Of a DNA stretch of 64,000 nucleotides, positions 37,241 to 47,909 are shown in pieces. How positions within the stretch are numbered: the first letter of the stretch is position 1; the number at the start of each line of letters is the position of its first letter. The translations under genes were made by a program, and so were the position numbers. The DNA is from Microbispora sp. NBC_01189 (lineage in GTDB: Bacteria; Actinomycetota; Actinomycetes; Streptosporangiales; Streptosporangiaceae). The stretch covers positions 4,879,501 through 4,943,500 of the forward strand of contig NZ_CP108581.1 in the NCBI RefSeq assembly GCF_036010665.1, read 5' to 3'. The notes beneath the pieces were generated by a model. That model searched no databases. It saw nothing but the letters and a program-made list of their open reading frames with translations, and was not told the origin of the DNA.

Positions 37241-37978
37241 ATGGACGGCACCCCGGCGCCCGCTCCCGCTCCCCTGTCGCTGCTGCGGCCGGTGCGGGCG
37301 GGCAACGCGTTCGAGGAGACCGTCGAGCGCCTGCTCCAGGCCGTCAAGCTGGGAGTCGTCGCGTACGGGGAGAAGCTGCCGCCCGAGCGGGAGCTCGCGA
37401 CCCGGCTCGGCATCAGCCGGGTCACCCTGCGCGAGGCGATCCGCGCCCTGCAGGAGGCCGGCTACCTCGACGTACGGCGGGGCAGGTACGGTGGCGCGTT
37501 CGTCGTCTACCGCCCGCCGCGCCCCCGCGAGGGCGACCTGCGCAGAGCGGTCACCCGGATGGGCGAGGACGAGCTCGAGGACGCGCTGACCTTCCGGATG
37601 GCCGTGGAGTGCGGGGCGGCCCGGGTCCTCGCGACGACCGAGCTGACCCCGGGACAGCGGGAAACGCTGAACGCCCGGCTGGCCGAGGTGAACGACGCCG
37701 CCCCGGCCGACTACCGCCGCGGGGACATCGCCTTCCACCTCGCCATCGCGGAGCTCACCGGCTCGCCGCGGCTGGCCGCCGCGTGCGCGGACGCCCGGCT
37801 TCGGGTCACCGACCTGCTCAACGCGATCCCCGTGCTGGGGCCGAACATCGAGCACGCGGCGGTGCAGCACGCCGCCATCGCCGCCGCGATCCTGGCCGGC
37901 GACCCCGAGGCGGCGGGCCGGGCGGTGGCCGAGCACCTGGAGGGGACGGCCGCGCTGCTGCGCGGCTTCCTCGCCTGA
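37241..37978 (+). CDS. GntR-family regulator, FadR subfamily
   Basis: 245 aa. N-terminal winged helix: FEETVERLLQAVKLGVV, GEKLPPERELATRLGISRVTLREAIRAL and GYLDVRRGRYGG. The C-terminal FCD ligand domain contains FRMAVECGAARVLA and metal-type residues in DIAFHLAIAELTGS and HAAIAAAILAGD. It is divergent from the gamma-glutamyl-amine cluster and is its likely repressor. ATG 37241 follows GGAGGGACGGCG. Confidence 0.9.
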   Translation: MDGTPAPAPAPLSLLRPVRAGNAFEETVERLLQAVKLGVVAYGEKLPPERELATRLGISRVTLREAIRALQEAGYLDVRRGRYGGAFVVYRPPRPREGDLRRAVTRMGEDELEDALTFRMAVECGAARVLATTELTPGQRETLNARLAEVNDAAPADYRRGDIAFHLAIAELTGSPRLAAACADARLRVTDLLNAIPVLGPNIEHAAVQHAAIAAAILAGDPEAAGRAVAEHLEGTAALLRGFLA

Positions 37979-38071
37979 CCATAACCGCAAGGCCGCCCCG
38001 GCACCGCATGACTGTTGCCTGACCACTCTGAGGCGGGCCGTAGCATCGGAGACCAGGGGACTGATATCTGT

Positions 38072-38953
38072 ATGGCCGACTGGTTCAACGAACGTGTCGT
38101 CGACGCGCACCGCCTGCCGTTGTTCTGCTTCTTCGTGGCACTGATCACGGCCTTCCTCTGCACGCGGGTGAACGTGCGGCTGATCAGGGCCAGGACGCGG
38201 TGGTTCGGCAACGTCAGCGTCGGCGAGATGCACATCCACCACGTCGTCTTCGGGGTGGTGCTCACCCTGCTCGGCGGGGTGGCCGGACTGATCCTGTCGG
38301 GCGTCTCCCAGGGGTGGTACTCGTTCAGTTCGGCCGTCTTCGGCGTGGGCGCGGCCCTTGTGCTCGACGAGTTCGCGCTGATCCTGCACCTGCGCGACGT
38401 CTACTGGCAGGAGGAGGGCCGCACCTCCGTCGACGCGGTCTTCGTGGCGATCGCGGCCACCGGACTTCTCCTGTTCGGGCTGCACCCGCTCGGCTGGGAC
38501 GGTGGCACCACCGCGGACGACTGGACCGCCCCCGCCTTCCTCGTGGTCAACCTCGTCTTCGCCGTGATCACCCTGCTCAAGGGGAAGATCTGGAGCGGCC
38601 TGCTGGGGCTGTTCGTGCCGCCGTCGCTGTACGTGGGGGCGGTGCGGGTGGCCCGCCCCGGCTCGCCGTGGGCCCGCTGGTTTTACTCGGAGCGGGCGCG
38701 ACGGCCCCGGCCCCGCCTCATGGCCAAGGCGGTCCACCGTGAGGAGCGCTGGCGCAGGCCGGTCATCCGGGTGAAGATCGCCGTGCAGGAGTTCGTCTCC
38801 GGCCGTCACGACCTGCCCGCGCCCGAGTCGCCCGAGTCGCCCGTACGGGGCCACCGGCGGCGGGCGGTGGTCCCGCGTCCCCGGCGGGGCGCGGAGCGGG
38901 GCGCCGAGCGGGCCGGGCGGCACTGGCGGTCGGGACGCCCCCGCGCCCGCTGA
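38072..38953 (+). CDS. Integral membrane protein, uncharacterised actinobacterial family
   Basis: 293 aa with five to six membrane helices between 15 and 205. Conserved-looking features are TRVNVRLIRARTRWF, EMHIHHVVFGVVLTLLGG with an HxHH group, and ALVLDEFALILHLRDVYW. The C-terminal 90 residues are basic and rich in Arg and Pro. Function unknown. I choose ATG 38072 (MADWFNERVV), with AGGGGA upstream. Confidence 0.75.
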   Translation: MADWFNERVVDAHRLPLFCFFVALITAFLCTRVNVRLIRARTRWFGNVSVGEMHIHHVVFGVVLTLLGGVAGLILSGVSQGWYSFSSAVFGVGAALVLDEFALILHLRDVYWQEEGRTSVDAVFVAIAATGLLLFGLHPLGWDGGTTADDWTAPAFLVVNLVFAVITLLKGKIWSGLLGLFVPPSLYVGAVRVARPGSPWARWFYSERARRPRPRLMAKAVHREERWRRPVIRVKIAVQEFVSGRHDLPAPESPESPVRGHRRRAVVPRPRRGAERGAERAGRHWRSGRPRAR

Positions 38954-39080
38954 GCCTTCGGCGGGCAGCCTCCGGGAATGGCGTGAACCACGCGGTCCGC
39001 TGATCGGGCGAAAAGAATTTCGTCGGATTATGTGGGTATTTCACGGGATGTAAATGCTGTCGGGGGGCGGGAGGGTCGGC

Positions 39081-39275
39081 ATGGAGTCTCGCGGGCGATT
39101 CGTGTTCCGGAAAATGGCGGCGCAACTCAAACAGGAGGCGGCGTTCCTCACCGGCGACCGCCTGATGGCGGCCGAGGCGCGCACCGAGGAGGCCGAGGCC
39201 TCCCTGTGCCTCACCTGGTACGAGATCATGGACACGATCAGGGACATCCGGCTGCTGTACGGCGTACGGGGCTGA
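39081..39275 (+). CDS. Small hypothetical protein
   Basis: 64 aa, helical and charged (RFVFRKMAAQLKQEAAFL, then EARTEEAEASLCLTWYEIMD). No recognised family. ATG 39081 has a strong GGGAGGG ribosome site 5 nt upstream, which decides against the start at 39054. An antisense frame of similar length exists but has no ribosome site. Confidence 0.45.
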   Translation: MESRGRFVFRKMAAQLKQEAAFLTGDRLMAAEARTEEAEASLCLTWYEIMDTIRDIRLLYGVRG

Positions 39276-39418
39276 GGGGCCGCTCGTCGCTGTCGCACGA
39301 GGTCACGGGCTGGTCGAGGCCACCGCCCAGAGGCGCGAAATCCCCGCGCGCACCGGTCTTTCCGGTGCGTTAGGGTCCACAGAAGATCGCAGGGTGGGCT
39401 CTCGCGGAGGGGGTTGCG

Positions 39419-41218
39419 GTGGCGACGGACGGCGACGACCCCGGCGACGGTTCACCCGCGCGACAGCGCAGGGCATCCCTGGGGGACCGGGCCGCCTGGC
39501 GGGTGCTGCTCGACCAGGTCCGTCCTCATCGGCGGACGCTCCTGCTGGGCGGCCTGCTCAGCCTCGCCGGCAGCCTCGCCGGGCTCGCGATGCCGCTGAT
39601 GGCCAAGCAGGTGATCGACGCGTTCGGCGCGGGCGGCACGATGACCGGGCCGGTGCTCGGCCTCTCGGCTGCGGTCATGGCCGGCGCGCTGGTCGCGGCG
39701 GCGGGGCGCTTCCTGCTCGAACGCATGGGTGAAACCATCGTGCTCGCCTCGCGCCGGACGCTGGTGGACCGCATCCTGCGGCTCAGGGTCCCAGAGGTGG
39801 ACCGGCTCAGTCCCGGCGACCTGCTGTCGCGCGTCGGCTCCGACACGACCCTGCTGCGGGCCGTCTGCACGGACGCGCTGGCGTCGCTGGTCGGAGGCGC
39901 GTTCACGTTCCTCGGCGCGGCCGTGATGATGGCGATCATGGACGGCCTGCTCCTCGGGGTCACCCTGGCCGTGGTCGCCCTGGTCGCGGTCATGGGCGTG
40001 GTGATCGCCCCGCGCATCCGGCGGGCCTCGCTGCGGGCCCAGGAGGCGCTGGGCGAGATGGGCTCGATGCTCGACCGGGCGCTCCAAGCGTTCCGTACGG
40101 TCAAGGCCAGCGGCGCGGAGATCCGCGAGACCGCGGTGGTGACCGCGGCGGCCACCGAGGCGCGCGACCGCGGGGTGGCCGCCGCCGGATGGACGTCGCT
40201 CGCCGGGGTCGGCGCGTGGACGTCGATCCAGCTCGCGTTCCTCGCGGTGCTGGGAGTCGGCGGCGCGCGGGTCGCGTCGGGGGAGATGGAGATCTCCGCG
40301 CTGATCGCGTTCCTGATGTACCTGTTCTACCTGGTCTCCCCGATCGGGCAGATCATCCAGAGCCTCACCCAGATGCAGAACGGCCTGGCCGCGGTCACCC
40401 GCATCCAGGAGATCGTCCTGCTGCCCGCGGAACCGGTCGCCGCGCCCGCCTCCGTGCCCACCCGGGCGGCGGGCGGCGACCCCGTCGGGGTGACGTTCGC
40501 GGACGTCGTGTTCCGGTACGACGATGACCGGCCGGTCGTGCACCACGGCGTGACCTTCGAGGTGCCCGCGGGCGGCATGACCGCGCTCGTCGGCCCCTCC
40601 GGCGCGGGCAAGTCGACGGTGTTCGGCCTGATCGAGCGGTTCTACGAGGCGGACGAGGGGACCGTCGCGATCGGCGGGCGCGACGTCCGCGACTGGCCGC
40701 TCGGCGAGCTGCGGGCCATGCTCGGGTACGTCGAGCAGGACGCCCCCGTGCTCGCCGGGACGCTGCGGGAGAACCTGGTCTTCGGCGCGCCGGAGGCGAC
40801 CGGCGAGGAGATCGCCCGCGCCCTGGCCCGCACCCGCCTCGACGACCTGGTCGAGCGGCTGCCCGAGGGGCTGGAGACGCCGGTCGGCCACCGCGGGGTC
40901 CTGCTGTCGGGAGGGGAGCGGCAGCGGGTGGCCATCGCCAGGGCGCTGCTGCGCCGGCCGAGGCTGCTGCTGCTCGACGAGGCGACGTCCCAGCTCGACG
41001 CCGTCAACGAGCTGCGCCTGCGGGAGGTCGTGGCGGAGGTGGCGCGGGAGACGACGGTCCTGGTGATCGCCCATCGCCTGTCCACCGTGACCGGGGCCGA
41101 CCGGATCGTGGTGATGGAGGCCGGGCGTGTGCGGGCCTGGGGCACCCACGACGAGCTCGTCGCGGCCGACACGCTCTACCGGGAGCTCGCCGCCACGCAG
41201 TTCCTCGTCGCGACCTGA
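39419..41218 (+). CDS. ABC exporter, fused membrane and ATPase domains
   Basis: 599 aa half-transporter. Six membrane helices lie in 35-320 (TLLLGGLLSLAGSLAGLAMP, AVMAGALVAAAGRFLLE and others). The ATPase follows with Walker A GPSGAGKST, Q-loop GYVEQDAPVLAGTLRENLVF, signature LSGGERQRVAIARAL, Walker B LLLLDEATSQLD and switch His in IAHRLSTVTGADRI. The pattern is that of multidrug or lipid exporters; the substrate is unknown. GTG start with GGAGGGGG 6 nt upstream. Confidence 0.93.
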   Translation: MATDGDDPGDGSPARQRRASLGDRAAWRVLLDQVRPHRRTLLLGGLLSLAGSLAGLAMPLMAKQVIDAFGAGGTMTGPVLGLSAAVMAGALVAAAGRFLLERMGETIVLASRRTLVDRILRLRVPEVDRLSPGDLLSRVGSDTTLLRAVCTDALASLVGGAFTFLGAAVMMAIMDGLLLGVTLAVVALVAVMGVVIAPRIRRASLRAQEALGEMGSMLDRALQAFRTVKASGAEIRETAVVTAAATEARDRGVAAAGWTSLAGVGAWTSIQLAFLAVLGVGGARVASGEMEISALIAFLMYLFYLVSPIGQIIQSLTQMQNGLAAVTRIQEIVLLPAEPVAAPASVPTRAAGGDPVGVTFADVVFRYDDDRPVVHHGVTFEVPAGGMTALVGPSGAGKSTVFGLIERFYEADEGTVAIGGRDVRDWPLGELRAMLGYVEQDAPVLAGTLRENLVFGAPEATGEEIARALARTRLDDLVERLPEGLETPVGHRGVLLSGGERQRVAIARALLRRPRLLLLDEATSQLDAVNELRLREVVAEVARETTVLVIAHRLSTVTGADRIVVMEAGRVRAWGTHDELVAADTLYRELAATQFLVAT

Positions 41219-41472
41219 ACCGGCGACCGGCGGGCCCGCGCGGGCGGGCGATGCGGGCGGGCGATGCGGAACCGTGAGCAGCCCTTACACCTGGCCACAG
41301 CTTCTTTCGACCGGGAGCCGGGAAGGCAGGAGGTGCGTTACCTCTCCTTCACCACCGCCCCGGACGCCGGGGGCAACGCGCGTGCGGGCGCGCCCGGTGG
41401 CCGGGCCGGAGGCGGGGCGCTCCGGTCAGTGGGCCGGGGCGCCCCGCCGCGTTCCGTCTAAGGTGGTGCGCC

Positions 41473-42159
41473 ATGCGGCCCACGGCTTTGATCACCGGCG
41501 CTTCGCGCGGTATCGGCGCGGCGATCGCCCGCGCCCTCGCCCCCACGTACGACCTGCTGCTCGGCGGCCGGGACGGCACGGCGCTCGACGCGCTGTGCCG
41601 CGAGCTGCCCGGGTCCCGTCCCTGGGCGGTGGAGCTCACCGACCTGACCCCCGCCGAGGTGGAGGGGGTGGAGCGGCTCGACCTGCTGGTGCACAGCGCG
41701 GGGATCGCCAGGCTCGGCCATCTCGCCGACACCCCGGCCGAGGTGTGGCGCCGGACGCTGGAGGTCAACGTCGTCGCGGTCGCCGAACTGACCCGGCTGC
41801 TGCTACCCGCCCTCCGGGCGGCCAGGGGGCACGTCGTGCTGATCAACTCCGGCGCGGGGCAGCGGGCCAACCCCAACTGGGGCTCCTACGCCGCCAGCAA
41901 GTTCGCCCTCCGCGCCTACGGCGACGTGCTGCGCGAGGAGGAGCAGCCGAACGGCGTGCGGGTCACCTCGATCTTCCCCGGCCGGGTGGGCACGGACATG
42001 CAAAGGGACGTGCGCGAGCAGGAGGGTGAGCCGTACGAGCCGGGAAGGTATCTGGAGGCGGAGTCGGTGGCGCGCGCCGTGCTGACCGCCGTGACGGCGA
42101 CCCCGGACGCGCATGTCACCGAGATCACCGTGCGGCCGGCGGCGGGGCCCACCCGCTGA
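41473..42159 (+). CDS. SDR family oxidoreductase (short)
   Basis: 228 aa. Nucleotide loop [15 protein letters not shown] at 6-20, [11 protein letters not shown], catalytic residues in [20 protein letters not shown] and the PG loop [10 protein letters not shown]. Length and lack of an extended C-terminus fit small NADP-type SDRs. Substrate unknown. The 254-nt gap upstream holds a 13-bp tandem repeat (GCGGGCGGGCGAT) near 41241-41270 and no convincing gene. Confidence 0.88.
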   Translation: MRPTALITGASRGIGAAIARALAPTYDLLLGGRDGTALDALCRELPGSRPWAVELTDLTPAEVEGVERLDLLVHSAGIARLGHLADTPAEVWRRTLEVNVVAVAELTRLLLPALRAARGHVVLINSGAGQRANPNWGSYAASKFALRAYGDVLREEEQPNGVRVTSIFPGRVGTDMQRDVREQEGEPYEPGRYLEAESVARAVLTAVTATPDAHVTEITVRPAAGPTR

Positions 42160-42221
42160 CGGCCCGCCGGACCGGCCGTGGCGCCACGATGCCGCTACCA
42201 TGCCGCCCACCTGGAGGACCG

Positions 42222-43565
42222 GTGCACGTGACTTACTGGTGCGAGATGGCGTGGCTGCCGCCCGGCGAGGTCGTGGAGAGCGTCGCGGTGGCGATCGAGG
42301 GCTCCCGCGTCGCGGACGTCCGGCCGGGCGTGCCGCCTCCGCCGGGCGCCGAGCGGCTGGCCGGGCTGACCCTGCCCGGCCTGGCCAACTGCCACTCGCA
42401 CGCCTTCCACCGCGCCCTGCGCGGCCACACCCAGACGGGCCGGGGCGACTTCTGGAGCTGGCGGGAGCGGATGTACGCGGTCGCCGAGACGCTCGACCCG
42501 GACCGCTACCTCGCGCTGGCCACCGCGACGTACGCGGAGATGGCGCTCGCCGGGATCACCGCCGTGGCCGAGTTCCACTACCTGCACCACGGCCCCGGGG
42601 GCACGCCGTACGCGAACCCGAACGCGATGGGCGAGGCGCTGGTCGAGGCGGCCAGGCGGGCCGGGCTGCGCATCGCCCTGCTGGACGCCTGTTACCTGAC
42701 CGGCGGCATCGGCGACGCCCTCACGGGTGCCCAGGTGCGGTTCGGCGACGGGGACGCCGAGCGCTGGGCGGCCAGGGCCGACGCGCTGGCGGGGGCCCAC
42801 GAGGGCGCGCGGGACGTGGAGATCGGCGCGGCCATCCACTCCGTGCGCGCGGTGCCCCCCGAGCAGATGCACGTCGTGGTCGACTTCGCCCACCGGCACA
42901 CCGGCCCGCTGCACGTCCACGTGTCCGAGCAGCGGGCCGAGAACGAGGCGTGCGTGGAGGCGTACGCGGCGACACCGGTGCAGGTGCTGCACGAGCACGG
43001 CGCGCTCGGGCCGCGCTCCACCGCGGTGCACGCCACCCACCTGTCCGACGTGGACGTGGCGCTCCTGGGTGGTTCGACCAGCCACGTGTGCATGTGTCCC
43101 ACCACCGAGCGGGACCTCGCCGACGGCGTCGGCCCCGCCCGCCGGCTCCTGGACGCCGGCTCGCCCGTCACGCTGGGCAGCGACAGCCAGGCGGTCATCG
43201 ACCTGTTCGAGGAGGCCCGGGCGGTCGAGCTGGACGAGCGACTGGTCACGGGGCAGCGCGGCCACTGGCCGGCCGCCGACCTCCTGCACGCCGCCACCGC
43301 CGCCGGGCAGGCGTCCCTGGGCTTTCCCGACGCGGGGTGCCTGGTGCCGGGCGCGTGGGCCGACCTCGTCTCCGTACGGCTCGACTCGGTCCGCACGGCG
43401 GGGGCGACGCGGGCGTCGGCGGTGGCCTCGGTGGTCTTCACGGCGACGGCCGCCGACGTGCACTCGGTGGTGTCCGGCGGGCGGCGCGTCGTGACGGACG
43501 GGCGGCACGTCCTCGGCGACGCGGGCAGGCTGCTCCGCGAGGCGCTCGCCCCGCTCGTCGCCTGA
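42222..43565 (+). CDS. hutF: Formimidoylglutamate deiminase
   Basis: 447 aa amidohydrolase that turns N-formimidoyl-glutamate into N-formylglutamate plus ammonia in the five-step histidine degradation route. Zinc site [16 protein letters not shown] near 64-75, [35 protein letters not shown] and [16 protein letters not shown] are all HutF features. I start it at GTG 42222, preceded by GGAGG; GTG 42228 is an alternative. hutI follows directly. Confidence 0.93.
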   Translation: MHVTYWCEMAWLPPGEVVESVAVAIEGSRVADVRPGVPPPPGAERLAGLTLPGLANCHSHAFHRALRGHTQTGRGDFWSWRERMYAVAETLDPDRYLALATATYAEMALAGITAVAEFHYLHHGPGGTPYANPNAMGEALVEAARRAGLRIALLDACYLTGGIGDALTGAQVRFGDGDAERWAARADALAGAHEGARDVEIGAAIHSVRAVPPEQMHVVVDFAHRHTGPLHVHVSEQRAENEACVEAYAATPVQVLHEHGALGPRSTAVHATHLSDVDVALLGGSTSHVCMCPTTERDLADGVGPARRLLDAGSPVTLGSDSQAVIDLFEEARAVELDERLVTGQRGHWPAADLLHAATAAGQASLGFPDAGCLVPGAWADLVSVRLDSVRTAGATRASAVASVVFTATAADVHSVVSGGRRVVTDGRHVLGDAGRLLREALAPLVA

Positions 43566-43672
43566 CCGGCGCGTACGGCAGGCGTGGGAGGCGCGGAGCT
43601 CCACCCCAACAGGGGATTCCAGGTGGGCCCGGCGGGTTTGCGCGACGCGGGGCCTGGCGAGGATCAGGAGAC

Positions 43673-44836
43673 GTGTGGCCGAGCGACGCGAATTCCATGG
43701 TTTTCACCGAGATCGGACTGCTGTTCACGGCGGACCCCGAGCGGGAGGAGATCCGGGACGCCGCGCTGGTGGCGGAGAACGGGGTGGTCCGCTGGATCGG
43801 GCCCACGGCCGGCGCCCCGCCCGCCGACGAGCGGGTCCGCGTCGAGGGACGCGCCGTCATCCCGGGGTTCGTCGACAGCCATGCCCATCTGGTGTTCGCG
43901 GGCGACCGCACCGACGAGTTCGCCGCGCGGATGGCCGGCCGGCCCTACACGGCGGGCGGCATCCACGCGACCGTCGCCGCGACCCGGGCGGCGACCATCC
44001 CCGAGCTCGTCTCCACGACCGCGCTGCTGGTCGCGGAGATGACGACGCAGGGCACCACGACCTTCGAGATCAAGAGCGGGTACGGCCTCACCGTCGAGCA
44101 CGAGCGCCGCAGCCTGGAGATCGCCCGGCAGTTCACCGGGGAGACCACCTTCCTGGGCGCGCACGTCGTCCCGCCGGAGACCACCGCCGACGAGTACGTC
44201 GAGCTGGTGACCGGCCCGATGCTGGAGGCGTGCGCGCCGTTCGCCAGGTGGGTGGACGTGTTCTGCGAGCGCGGCGCGTTCGGCGAGGACCACGCGAGGC
44301 GGGTGCTCGCGGCGGGCCGCGAGGCCGGGCTCCAGGTCAGGGTGCACGCCAACCAGCTGGGGGAGGGGCCGGGCGTGCGGCTGGCCTGCGAGATGGGGGC
44401 GGCGTCGGCCGACCACTGCACCTATCTCGGCGACGCCGACGTGGACGCGCTCGCGTCCTCCGGGGTGGTCGCCACGCTGCTGCCGGGGGCGGAGTTCTCC
44501 ACCAGGTCGCCCTACCCCGACGCGCGGCGGCTGCTCGACGCCGGGGTCGCCGTGGCCCTCGCCACCGACTGCAACCCGGGGTCGTCGTTCACCACGTCGA
44601 TGCCGTTCTGCGTGGCCCTGGCCGTCCGGGAGATGGGCATGACGCCGCTGGAGGCCGTACGCGCGGCCACCCGCGGAGGCGCGCGGGCGCTGCGGCGCAC
44701 CGACGTCGGCGCCCTGCGTGCGGGCTCCCGCGCCGACCTCGTCATCCTGGAGGCGCCGTCGTACGTCCACCTGGCGTACCGGCCCGGCGTGCCGCTGGTG
44801 GCACAGGTGTGGCGAGGGGGACGCCGCCTTGTTTAG
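43673..44836 (+). CDS. hutI: Imidazolonepropionase
   Basis: 387 aa zinc amidohydrolase that opens imidazolone-5-propionate to N-formimidoyl-glutamate, the substrate of the adjacent HutF. Metal site [20 protein letters not shown]; substrate residues in [33 protein letters not shown] and [16 protein letters not shown] follow. GTG 43673 is chosen because GAGGATCAGGAG lies upstream; ATG 43697 would shorten it by eight residues. hutU and hutH are not in the window. Confidence 0.94.
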   Translation: MWPSDANSMVFTEIGLLFTADPEREEIRDAALVAENGVVRWIGPTAGAPPADERVRVEGRAVIPGFVDSHAHLVFAGDRTDEFAARMAGRPYTAGGIHATVAATRAATIPELVSTTALLVAEMTTQGTTTFEIKSGYGLTVEHERRSLEIARQFTGETTFLGAHVVPPETTADEYVELVTGPMLEACAPFARWVDVFCERGAFGEDHARRVLAAGREAGLQVRVHANQLGEGPGVRLACEMGAASADHCTYLGDADVDALASSGVVATLLPGAEFSTRSPYPDARRLLDAGVAVALATDCNPGSSFTTSMPFCVALAVREMGMTPLEAVRAATRGGARALRRTDVGALRAGSRADLVILEAPSYVHLAYRPGVPLVAQVWRGGRRLV

Positions 44837-45061
44837 ACCCAGGATATCTGGGTAATCGGCTTTTCTTCCGGCCCCGCATCCTCCCTGGGGAGGAACTGTA
44901 AACCATTCCCCGGTCGTATTCATTTGGGGAATCTTTGCCATGGACCGGCCGTTGACCGGGTCAGGAGCAGGAAGCCGGGGGCCACGCCGAGCGGGGCGGA
45001 CGGGTCCGGTTCACCGGCTCACGTATTGCATATCGCGGGCGGCGGAACGAGGTGCCATCGT

Positions 45062-45994
45062 ATGGCGACGGGGAATCGGACGCATGAGCAGCAGGTCTCT
45101 GACCGGGATCTGCTGGGGACGTATCTGGCCGAGATCGGCCGCGTTCCGTTGCTGACCGCGGATCAGGAGGTCGAGCTCGCCAAACGGATCGAGGCGGGGT
45201 TGTTCGCCGAGCAGTTGCTCGACAGCGGGCGGGCGGAGCCCAAGGCCGCGGACGCGACCGACGAGGAGCTCGAGCGCATCGCCGTTTCGGGACGGCGGGC
45301 GAAGGACGAGTTCATCCAGGCCAACCTGCGCCTCGTGGTCGCCGTAGCGAGGAAGTACTCGGGGCGGGGGATGCCCCTGATCGACCTGGTGCAGGAGGGC
45401 AACCTCGGGCTGGTCCGGGCGGTGGAGAAGTTCGACTACCGCCGGGGATACAAGTTCTCCACCTACGCCACCTGGTGGATCCGGCAGTCGGTCGGCCGCT
45501 CCATCCACGAGCAGGCGCGGCCGGTGCGGCTGCCCACCCACGCGGGAGAGCAGATGACCCGGCTCATGCGGGTCCGCCGGGACATGCTGGCCGAGTTCGA
45601 CGCCGAGCCGACCGACGCCGACCTCGCCGCGGTGCTCGACCTGCCGATCGAGCGCGTGCAGGAGCTGCGCCGCTGGGCGTCCGACCCCGTCTCGCTCCAG
45701 CTCGGGGTGGGCGACGAGGACGAGACCGAGCTGGGCGACATGATCGCCGACGGGACCTGGGCGGACCCGGAGCAGCAGGCCATGGCCACGCTGGAGAAGG
45801 AGCGCCTGGAGCAGTGGCTGACCGGCCTGGAGGGCCAGATGCGCGACATGCTCCGCTGGCGGTACGGCCTGGTGGACGGCCGGGAGCACACCCTCACCGA
45901 GGTGGGCGAGCGTTACGGCATCGGCCGTGACCGCGCCCGGCGCATCGAGCGCGACGCGCTGTCGCGGCTGCGGAAGATGGCCAGCGCCGCCTGA
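45062..45994 (+). CDS. RNA polymerase sigma factor, sigma-70 group 2
   Basis: 310 aa without region 1.1. Region 1.2 LLGTYLAEIGRVPLLTADQE, region 2 NLRLVVAVARKYSGRGMPLI, EGNLGLVRAVEKFDYRRGYK and FSTYATWWIRQSVGRSIHEQ, region 3 with ADLAAVLDLPIERVQELRRW, and region 4 with LTEVGERYGIGRDRARRIER. The region 4 helix diverges from the HrdB consensus, which suggests an alternative rather than housekeeping role. ATG 45062 has GAGGTG upstream. The 224-nt gap before it holds hairpins (44879-44892 and ATTCCCC/GGGGAAT at 44905-44932). Confidence 0.92.
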   Translation: MATGNRTHEQQVSDRDLLGTYLAEIGRVPLLTADQEVELAKRIEAGLFAEQLLDSGRAEPKAADATDEELERIAVSGRRAKDEFIQANLRLVVAVARKYSGRGMPLIDLVQEGNLGLVRAVEKFDYRRGYKFSTYATWWIRQSVGRSIHEQARPVRLPTHAGEQMTRLMRVRRDMLAEFDAEPTDADLAAVLDLPIERVQELRRWASDPVSLQLGVGDEDETELGDMIADGTWADPEQQAMATLEKERLEQWLTGLEGQMRDMLRWRYGLVDGREHTLTEVGERYGIGRDRARRIERDALSRLRKMASAA

Positions 45995-46022
45995 CGACCG
46001 GCCGTACCGGTATCCCGACGAC

Positions 46023-46047
46023 GCGCACCCCCTGGGGTGCGCGTTTT
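46023..46047 (+). terminator. Rho-independent terminator after the sigma factor gene
   Basis: GCGCACCCC (46023-46031) pairs with GGGGTGCGC (46034-46042) and is followed by GTTTT. It lies 28 nt behind the sigma factor stop and separates it from the amtB operon. Confidence 0.8.
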
Positions 46048-46096
46048 GTCGTTCCCAGCACGTCCGAAACCTGGCCGACACACGGGATCGGCGAGT

Positions 46097-46134
46097 TTCA
46101 CACTGGTGAAACACGCATGGTCATGAGCTGAAAC
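46097..46134 (+). promoter_or_regulatory. GlnR box upstream of amtB
   Basis: TTCAC-n6-GAAAC (46097-46112), then GAAAC again at 46130-46134 with exactly 17 nt between the two GAAAC boxes. This reproduces the gTnAc-n6-GaAAc-n6-gTnAc-n6-GaAAc layout of actinomycete GlnR sites; the third half-site (GGTCA) is poor. It also forms the perfect inverted repeat GTTTCACactgGTGAAAC at 46095-46112. GlnR normally activates amtB-glnK-glnD under nitrogen limitation. Confidence 0.75.
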
Positions 46135-46204
46135 GGCGGAAGAACACGCTTTCGCCAACGTCAGTGAGCCAGCCGGCCGAGGAAGCCCGGGACGACGCCA
46201 CTGA

Positions 46205-47905
<1,701 letters not shown>

Positions 47906-47909
47906 CCGG

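Noticed and set aside
39452-41149. 565-codon minus-strand frame across the ABC exporter
   Set aside because: Arg/Gly/His-rich shadow of a gene with all ABC motifs on the plus strand.
41264-41461. 65-codon plus ORF in the gap before the second SDR gene
   Set aside because: No ribosome site, no family features, and composition is that of GC-rich spacer.
42113-44836. 907-codon plus frame joining the SDR end, the hutF region and hutI
   Set aside because: Only the last 387 codons are hutI; the earlier part is hutF in the wrong frame.
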